From: Streptomyces coryli
GTDB lineage: Bacteria; Actinomycetota; Actinomycetes; Streptomycetales; Streptomycetaceae
Length of the DNA: 64,000 nt
NCBI RefSeq assembly: GCF_011044975.1
Contig: NZ_JAAKZV010000003.1
Span: forward strand, 57,676-121,675
Reading direction: 5' to 3'
Position 1 is the first letter of the stretch; every line of letters begins with the position of its first letter. The position numbers and the translations under genes are program-made. The notes under the pieces were generated by a model. It saw nothing but the letters and a program-made list of their open reading frames with translations, searched no databases and was not told the DNA's origin. Shown here one piece after another: positions 58,176-64,000 of this stretch.

Positions 58176-59162
58176 GGGCCGGAGGCGGCCGAGGATGCCG
58201 TCGAGGTCGCGGCTGAAGATGCCGGGACGGAAGACGTGCCCGCCGGGCTCCTCGTGCCACTCGTGCGGGATCCCGGCGTCCCCGAGCCGGGCCCGGAACT
58301 CCCGCTGCCCGGCGAGCACCTGGGTCTCGTTGGCCGTGTCGAACCAGTTGACCGGGTCCGGGCTGGTCCCGGCGACCAGGAACACCCGCTTGTCCCGGTA
58401 GCTGCCGATGCGCTCGACGGGGTTGTCCGCGCTGACCCTGGCCTCGTCCCACAGCGGCGCCCCGTAGACGGTCGCGCCGCCCAGATCGAGGGCCGCGGAG
58501 GTCGCGTTGGCCCAGTGCACGACGAGACCGGAGTCGCGGCGCAGGCTGGCAGGACCCGAGTGGGAGCTCACCGAGGCGAAGTGCCCGTAGTACTTGGCCG
58601 CGTACTTCAGCGCACCGAACCCGCCCATCGAGAACCCGCCGACGCCGCGGCCGTCGTACTCGGCGTGGGTGCGGAAGTTGGCGTCGACCCACGGGAGCAG
58701 CTGGTTGATGTGGAAGGTCTCCCAGTTCCGCGGCCCGGTGTTGGAGCCGACCGGATTGGAGTACCAGCCGGCGTGCCCGCCGTCGGGCATCACGACGATG
58801 ACAGGCTTGCCGGCGGTCAGCTGCCGGATGCCGAAGCGGTCGAACTCGATGAAGTCCGAGCCCCTACCGCCGCCGTGGAAGAGGTAGAGGACGGGATAGG
58901 CGCTCCCGCTGTCGTGATAGCCGTCCGGCAGCAGGACGTTGACCCCGGGATTCCAGCCGATCGCGTCGGTCGCGAACCGGTAGAACCACATCCGCGGATC
59001 GCCCTCATTGCGCTCCACGATGCGCAGCCCGAACCCGTCCCCGGGGGCTGCGCTCGCCGGCGCGGCCGCAGCGACGACACCGGCGCCGCCGAGGGCCATC
59101 GCGGCGGTCATTCCGCCTGCGGTCTTCAGTAAGCGCCTGCGGCTGAGACGTCTTTCGCCCAT
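58167..59162 (-). CDS. Tat-exported esterase (Esterase D / antigen 85-like, PF00756)
   Basis: A 331-residue protein. The Tat signal SRRRLLKTAGG is followed by a hydrophobic core and ASAAP cleavage near 40. The mature part has YLFHGGGRGSDF (oxyanion), the nucleophile in GGFSMGGFGAL, an Asp in TSPDPVNWFD and the His in PGGHVF. Family members are feruloyl/acetyl esterases and mycolyltransferases; here likely an exported carbohydrate or lipid esterase. AAGGAGGT precedes the ATG at 59162, deciding the start. Confidence 0.9.
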   Translation of the reverse strand: MGERRLSRRRLLKTAGGMTAAMALGGAGVVAAAAPASAAPGDGFGLRIVERNEGDPRMWFYRFATDAIGWNPGVNVLLPDGYHDSGSAYPVLYLFHGGGRGSDFIEFDRFGIRQLTAGKPVIVVMPDGGHAGWYSNPVGSNTGPRNWETFHINQLLPWVDANFRTHAEYDGRGVGGFSMGGFGALKYAAKYYGHFASVSSHSGPASLRRDSGLVVHWANATSAALDLGGATVYGAPLWDEARVSADNPVERIGSYRDKRVFLVAGTSPDPVNWFDTANETQVLAGQREFRARLGDAGIPHEWHEEPGGHVFRPGIFSRDLDGILGRLRPAG

Positions 59163-59369
59163 CACGACCTCCTTGGAATCGTTTTCACGCCAAGAATGAG
59201 TGACGAACGAGAGTGTTCGCAAGACTCGTGCGCAAGTCGATTGACATGCACCCGCCCTGCTGCGTAGCGCAGTGTGACGGCTCTTCCGGGAGACGTCAGA
59301 TGCAAGGGAATCGATTTCTGCCGAGATGCGAGCAGCCCGCCTCGGACGCAAGCAGCAGTCGGACGCGGC

Positions 59370-60497
59370 TCATTGCCCCTTCTCGGCGATCATGTCGAGC
59401 AGGCCCTGGGGTGTGTTGTCCGCGGAGTCGACGCCGTGGAGCTCGGCGCCCTCGAAGGCGGCGGCCTCGGCGCTGCGGGGGAACATGGCCTGCTCGTACG
59501 CGCTCAGCGCGGCCTGGGTGTCGCCGGGGTGCGCCGCGAGGGCCTGGCCGAGTTCGGCGCCGTCGAGCATGGCCAGGTTGGCGCCCTCGCCGTTCGGGCC
59601 CGCGAGGTGGGCGGCGTCGCCGAGCAGGGTTATGCCGGGCACCCGCTCCCACCGGTGGCCGACGGGCAGCGCGTAGTGGGGGCGTAGGACCGGTGCGGTG
59701 TCGGTGTCGGTGATCAGGGCCGTGAGCTCCGGCGCCCAGCCGGCGAACTCCGCGGCGATCCGCTCCGTGGCCGCGGCAGCTTCAGTGAAGTCGATGCCGG
59801 CGAAACCAGTCCAGCCGACCTGGTCAGCGCCACGTAAGCGTGCAGCGTGTCGCCGCGCTCCCGGTGCGCGAAGATCACCCGCCCCGGCAGGGGCGCCATC
59901 ATCATCCCGCCGCCGACCGCCTTCGTGGTGGCCGGGTGCCGGGTCTCGCTGTCGAACAGATAGGTCTCGACGAACGACGTACCGGCATACGCGGGCGTAG
60001 CGTCGGACAGCAGCGGACGCACCCGCGACCAGGGGCCATCCGCGCCGACCAGCAGGTCCGTATCCACGGTGGCGGCGAAAACCACCTCGTGCCAGCCCGC
60101 CACCAAGGGCATGGACGCCGCTGACCTTACGGCCCCACTGGACGGTCCCGGCCGGCAGCGAGTCGAGCAGCAGCTGCCGCAGCTCGCCCCGCATCACCTC
60201 CGGCCGCCCGCCCGTACCGTCGTCGGCTATCTCGAGCTGGAGCGCCCCGTCCTTGTCGAGGACCCGCATCATCTCGCGGCCCTCCAGGACGAGGCCTCGG
60301 AATTCCGCCATCAGCCCGGCCGCCTCGAGGGCGAGCTGACCGTTGTAATCGTGGATGTCGAGCATCCCGCCCTGCGCCCGCGCCTCCGGGGAGGCCTCTG
60401 CCTCGTAGACGGTGGCGGGGATGCCATGGACGTGCAGGACGCGGGCGAGCGTGAGGCCGCCGAGCCCGGCGCCGATGATCGTGACGGGGGTGTGCAT
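59370..60497 (-). pseudogene. FAD-dependent monooxygenase (TetX/aromatic hydroxylase type), frameshifted
   Basis: The start MHTPVTIIGAGLGGLTLARV with the FAD GxGxxG motif, and the end with LLGDAAHLAGPNGEGANLAM, are in one frame. The middle (DLLVGADGPWSRVRPLLSDA to HAYVALT) is in another. The frame changes near 60095 (one extra base) and again near 59800 (net two extra bases), so the reading frame is restored. Complete length is normal for the family (about 375). Either a decayed gene or sequencing errors. If intact it would hydroxylate small aromatics or drugs. Confidence 0.8.
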
Positions 60498-60804
60498 AGC
60501 AGGCTCCTTGCGTTCGGGGCCGCCCGGCGATCTCCGGCCGGCCGTCTCCCGAAAAGGTCGCAAGCCCCGCCGACGAGCCACCGACATCGGCCCGATAGCT
60601 CCCGACAGCTCCCGACAGCCGACCGACACCGATGGTCGGACCCGCGCCACTCGACGGGAGCCGCGCCACGATCGCCCTCCCCCACCGCACCCGCAGCGCG
60701 TGCCTCGATCGATCCGCTGAAGAGGCGGCCCGCGGCCGACCGGGCCACCATCGACGTATCGCGTCCGGCCGGAGACGTCGGTGGTCGAGAAGCAGGGAGA
60801 GACA
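60498..60804. other. 307-bp intergenic region
   Basis: Divergent region between the FAD enzyme and the VanW gene. It contains a tandem AGCTCCCGAC pair (60597-60616). No gene or clear promoter is seen. Confidence 0.5.
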
Positions 60805-62547
60805 GTGCAGCGCCTGCGGCGAATATCCAGTCCCGGCGCCGCGCCCGATGGGCGGCGCCGAATACCCCGAGCCGCCCTGGCAGCGGGCGCCGTCGGCCTC
60901 GGATTCGCCGCGTTGTACGGCGCCGGGCTGCGGGCGGCAGACGATGACATACCCGAGGGCACGCACGTACGCGGCGTGGACATCGGCGGCATGGACCGCG
61001 CCACCGCCCGTGCCGAGCTGGCCGAGCAGACGGGCCGGATCTGGCCGGCAAAGGTCCCGGTACGCATCGGCGACCACCACGGAAGCATCGACACGCGCGC
61101 CGCCGGCCTCACCCTCGACAGCGCCGGAACCGCCCACGAAGCGTCCCGCTCCGGCAAGGACCCGATCACCGTGATCGGCCGCCTCCTCGGCATACGGACC
61201 GCAGCCGCTGCCACCGCACCGGTCATCCGTATGGACGAACCGAAGGCACGAGCCGCCCTCCGCGAGCTCGCGCGGGACCACGCCCACCCGGTCCGGCACG
61301 GCGCGATCCGCTTCCAGCAGGGCGCGGCGGTGCCCGTACGACCGCGAACCGGCCAGGCCCTGGACATGCACGCAGCCCTCGCGGCGCTACGCCGGGCCGC
61401 TCCCGCCGACGCCCCCGTCCGGCTGCCGCTGCGCGAGAGCAAGCCCCGCGCGGACGCCACCGCGGTCGGCCGCGCCATGGAGGAGCTCGCCGAACCCGCG
61501 ATGTCGGAGCCGGTGACGCTGACCACCGACCGCGGGAAGGTAAAGATCACCCCCGAGGTCCTGGGCGCGCACTTGACCCTGGAGCCGGACGAGGACGGCG
61601 ACCTGACCCCGCAGCTGGACGCCGCCGGCCTGCTGAACGACCCCTCCGTCCACCGCCCGCTGCAGCAGATCACCGACCCGTCGGTGAACGCCAAGCTGCG
61701 CGTCGAAGGCGGACGCGTGGTGGTCGCTTCCGACGGCAAGGCCGGACAGGAAGTGACCGCGACGACCCTCCGGGAGGCGGTGCTGCCCCTCCTGACCAAG
61801 GAAGGCGAGGACCGAACCGGCCCGGTGGCCACGGAGCGGGTGGAGCCCACGCTCACGCGGGACAACGTCTCCCGCCTCGGCATCACGGAACAGATGTCGA
61901 CCTTCACGGTGAACTTCCCGGCCGCCCCGTACCGCACGAAGAACGTCGGCCGTGCCGCCGAGCTGATCAATGGCTCGGTCGTCCTGCCCGGAGACACGTG
62001 GAGCTTCAACCGCACGGTGGGCGAACGCACGAAGGCCAACGGCTTCGTCGAGGGCGTCATGATCTACGACGGCAAGTACGCCCTGGCAACCGGCGGCGGC
62101 GTCTCCGCCGTGGCCACCACGGTCTACAACGCCATCTTCTTCGCCGGGGTGGACCCGACGGAACACGGCGCGCACTCGTTCTACATCGAGCGCTATCCGG
62201 AGGGCCGGGAGGCGACGGTGGCCTGGGGCCGCCTGGACCTGAAGTTCAAGAACGACTCCGGCAACGCCATCTACATCAAGGCGGCCGCGACGCAGAACTC
62301 GATCACCATCTCCTTCCTCGGCACCAAGAAGTACGACGAGATCGACTCGGTCAAGGGCCCGCGCACAAAGATCAAGGAGCCCGGCACCCGCAAGGGCGAC
62401 CCCGACCCGAAGAAGTGCGAGCCGCAGACGCCACTGGAGGGCTTCGACGTCAAGGTGGACCGGATCTTCCGCAACGGCGGCGAGGAGGTCAGGCGGGAGA
62501 CTTTCAAGACCCACTACACGCCGCGGGATGCGGTCACATGTGAGTGA
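60805..62547 (+). CDS. VanW family protein with peptidoglycan-binding-like domains
   Basis: A 580-residue protein with an N-terminal anchor (about 18-40), two PG_binding_4-like regions (GVDIGGMDRATARAELAE..., then VLGAHLTLEPDEDGDL) and a VanW domain (about 365-510: NVGRAAELINGSVVLPGDTW, then NRTVGERTKANGFVEG, TGGGVSAVATTVYNAIFFAG). It probably acts at the outer face of the membrane on cell-wall material; VanW's own function is not known. The GTG at 60805 follows GGGAGAG; an in-frame GTG at 60781 is less favoured. Confidence 0.85.
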   Translation: MQRLRRISSPGAAPDGRRRIPRAALAAGAVGLGFAALYGAGLRAADDDIPEGTHVRGVDIGGMDRATARAELAEQTGRIWPAKVPVRIGDHHGSIDTRAAGLTLDSAGTAHEASRSGKDPITVIGRLLGIRTAAAATAPVIRMDEPKARAALRELARDHAHPVRHGAIRFQQGAAVPVRPRTGQALDMHAALAALRRAAPADAPVRLPLRESKPRADATAVGRAMEELAEPAMSEPVTLTTDRGKVKITPEVLGAHLTLEPDEDGDLTPQLDAAGLLNDPSVHRPLQQITDPSVNAKLRVEGGRVVVASDGKAGQEVTATTLREAVLPLLTKEGEDRTGPVATERVEPTLTRDNVSRLGITEQMSTFTVNFPAAPYRTKNVGRAAELINGSVVLPGDTWSFNRTVGERTKANGFVEGVMIYDGKYALATGGGVSAVATTVYNAIFFAGVDPTEHGAHSFYIERYPEGREATVAWGRLDLKFKNDSGNAIYIKAAATQNSITISFLGTKKYDEIDSVKGPRTKIKEPGTRKGDPDPKKCEPQTPLEGFDVKVDRIFRNGGEEVRRETFKTHYTPRDAVTCE

Positions 62548-62660
62548 GTGAGCGCTGACCATGTCCCCGGGTAGCCGTCGAGGCTGGCGACAAGATCACA
62601 CCCACCGGGAACCGACAGCCGGGCGCGCCACCTCCCCTCGCAGTGGCAGGATCGTCGGCC

Positions 62661-63415
62661 GTGGGCGGTGTCTTCGAGCAGTCCGGTTACGGCGCACGCT
62701 TCGAGTGGGGTCCGGCAGGGGCGGAGCGCCTGGCGGGTGAGGTCTCCTGCCTGGTGGTCGTAGACGTGCTGTCGTTCACGACGTCGGTGACCGTCGCGGT
62801 GGACGCGGGCGCGCGGGTGTTCCCGTACCGCTGGCGTGACGAATCCGCCGCGGCCTTCGCCGAGCAGATGGACGCCACGCTGGCGGTGGGACGGCGGGCG
62901 GCCACGGAGGACGCCCCGTGGTCCCTGTCCCCGGCGGCGTTGCGCCGCGCCCCGTTCACACCGCGCCTGGTGCTGCCGTCCCCGAACGGCTCGACGATCG
63001 CCGCCGCGGCCACCGAGCACACGACGGTGCTCGCCGCCTCGCTACGAAACGCGACCGCCGTCGCCCACTGGCTCACCACCCACGGCCACGGCACCCCCCA
63101 CCACCCCGTCGGCGTCATCGCCGCAGGCGAACGCTGGCCCGACGGCACAGCCTGCGCCCCGCGCTCGAGGATCTCATCGGCGCCGGCGCCGTACTCGCGG
63201 GGCTGCTGGCGCACGGGGCCGAGTCCCCCTCACCGGAAGCGGCCCTGGCAGCGACCGCCTTCACGGCGACCCCCGACGCCGGCGCGGCCGTCTGTGAGAG
63301 CTCGTCCGGGCGGGAGCTGATCGCGGGCGGCTTCGCGGAGGACGTCGCGATCGCCACGGAGGTGGATGTCAGCGGCGTGGTGCCGGTGCTGAGCGAGGGA
63401 GCCTTCGTCGGCTGA
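62661..63415 (+). pseudogene. 2-phosphosulfolactate phosphatase (ComB)-like gene, frameshifted
   Basis: The first part (to about 63146) has the ComB core: VVVDVLSFTTSVTVAVDAGA, LPSPNGST, GVIAAGERWPDG. The continuation LRPALEDLIGAGAVLAGLLA to the end is in another frame; a CACA at 63146-63149 where CA is expected explains the 2-base shift. The full protein would be about 245 residues. Actinobacterial members may not act on sulfolactate. Start GTG 62661 or 62643. Either recent inactivation or an assembly error near a contig end. Confidence 0.8.
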
Positions 63416-63550
63416 CGGGCTGACGGGCTGACGACTGAGGGGCTGACGGCGGGCACCCCTCGCCGCCGACGCGTACGGACGGACCGGCCCCCGCCGCTCG
63501 GCCCGTAAATCCCCCGCCTCACCCCCGGGCCGGATGGTAGAGACAGAGGC

Positions 63551-63949
63551 ATGGAGATGACGGTCTGGATGGACGCCTGGCAGCTGCAGTGCTGCGGCAC
63601 CCCGTTCTCCATCGGCGACGAGGTGACCTGGACACTCGGCGACGCCGACATGGACTGGCTGGCCGAGCCCCTGGGCCCGGCGACCACCGCCGAAATCGAC
63701 GCCGCCGAGGAACACCACGGCGGCCTCCCGAGCCGCACCCCCACCACGACAGGCACGGTGACGAGCATCCATGCCGTGCACTGCCGCTACGCACCGGAAC
63801 CGGGAGCCGACGACCGCACGCTCTCCCCGGTAAAGGACTCAGCCATCCTCACCACGACCACCACGGCCGACGGCTGGGAGAGCGCCCAGGAGGACCGCAC
63901 CTTCATCGGCTATCTCATCCACCTCGACACGCCCCCACACCGAGCCTGA
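63551..63949 (+). CDS. DUF6578 domain-containing protein
   Basis: A 132-residue soluble acidic protein opening MEMTVWMDAWQLQCCGTPFS, then VTWTLGDADMDWL and EHHGG, which match streptomycete DUF6578 proteins. It has three Cys. Function unknown. It ends 33 bp before the adapter-like end of the sequence. Confidence 0.75.
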   Translation: MEMTVWMDAWQLQCCGTPFSIGDEVTWTLGDADMDWLAEPLGPATTAEIDAAEEHHGGLPSRTPTTTGTVTSIHAVHCRYAPEPGADDRTLSPVKDSAILTTTTTADGWESAQEDRTFIGYLIHLDTPPHRA

Positions 63950-63981
63950 CGCCCCGTCCCACCAGAACACAGCCCCCACCC

Positions 63982-64000
63982 CTGTCTCTTATACACAACT
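63982..64000. other. Tn5/Nextera mosaic-end sequence at the right edge
   Basis: CTGTCTCTTATACACAACT matches the 19-bp mosaic end CTGTCTCTTATACACATCT at 18 of 19 positions, and it is AT-rich against the local composition. This is most likely library adapter left at a contig end rather than genomic DNA. Confidence 0.9.

Noticed and set aside
59204-59219. CGAAC-N6-GTTCG palindrome upstream of the esterase as an operator
   Set aside because: Arms of only 5 bp with a 6-bp spacer and no second copy; too weak to support.
63982-64000. Genuine Tn5-like transposon end
   Set aside because: The sequence fits the engineered mosaic end better than the native outer end and lies at the sequence edge with no transposase gene.

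Overview
The window is high-GC actinobacterial DNA, most likely from a Streptomyces or a close relative. The reasons are very strong G/C third-position bias, many GTG starts, stop/start overlaps, apparently leaderless genes behind TANNNT -10 boxes, a zinc-free set of alternative ribosomal proteins with a Zur-like box, a cobalamin riboswitch on metE, and families common in streptomycetes (DUF6230/DUF6114, DUF6578, DUF6325). The last 19 bases match the Tn5/Nextera mosaic end except for one base, so the right edge looks like untrimmed adapter at a contig end, and small indels nearby should be read with that in mind.

Layout. 1-2.7 kb: the end of a DUF2252 gene, then an RDD membrane protein, a nonapeptide-repeat protein and a DUF6069 membrane protein. 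2.7-18.1 kb: an envelope/ion island with BrkB-like, AI-2E-type, K+-channel and LPG-synthase-TM proteins, two DUF6325 paralogues, a SulP sulfate permease, a DUF1269-SHOCT-DUF6325-DUF7144-GAP operon, a MalT-type LuxR regulator, an arylsulfatase and a cation/proton antiporter. A 17-bp inverted repeat (consensus about TCAYCYG-N3-SGGGTGA) recurs in front of most transcription units here and probably makes the island one regulon. I do not recognise this site and regard it as the strongest candidate for something undescribed.

18-24 kb: a YdbS/YdbT-like PH-domain pair, RidA, a ThDP enzyme coupled to a cyclase-family hydrolase, and a small helical protein. 24-29 kb: zinc-starvation ribosomal proteins L31, L33, L28, S14 and L32, with a CobW-like protein whose P-loop is degenerate, around one Zur-like box; then metE under a cobalamin riboswitch whose aptamer overlaps the end of the upstream Cmx-like efflux gene. 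That efflux gene has its own 21-codon leader peptide and hairpin, which suggests ribosome-mediated attenuation.

30-41.7 kb: mostly exported proteins (Slp/Tap-like peptidase, NEP1-like protein, Asp-box sialidase-like protein, two PQQ-type propellers), a cytosolic GH2 glycosidase, a TetR regulator, and a two-gene membrane operon behind a pair of identical-arm palindromes. 41.7-53.2 kb: a signalling cassette in which a ClpA/B-type AAA+ ATPase, an FHA-zinc-ribbon-Ser/Thr kinase and a kinase-WD40 protein are translationally coupled, with a second kinase-WD40 paralogue and a TetR gene beside them.

53-64 kb: an unknown membrane protein, TetR, a secreted-protein locus (DUF6114, DUF6230), a divergent SDR-CMD pair sharing mirrored promoter elements with it, a Tat-exported esterase, a frameshifted FAD monooxygenase, a VanW-family protein, a frameshifted ComB-like phosphatase and DUF6578. 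I saw no tRNA, rRNA, CRISPR array, insertion sequence or large biosynthetic cluster.
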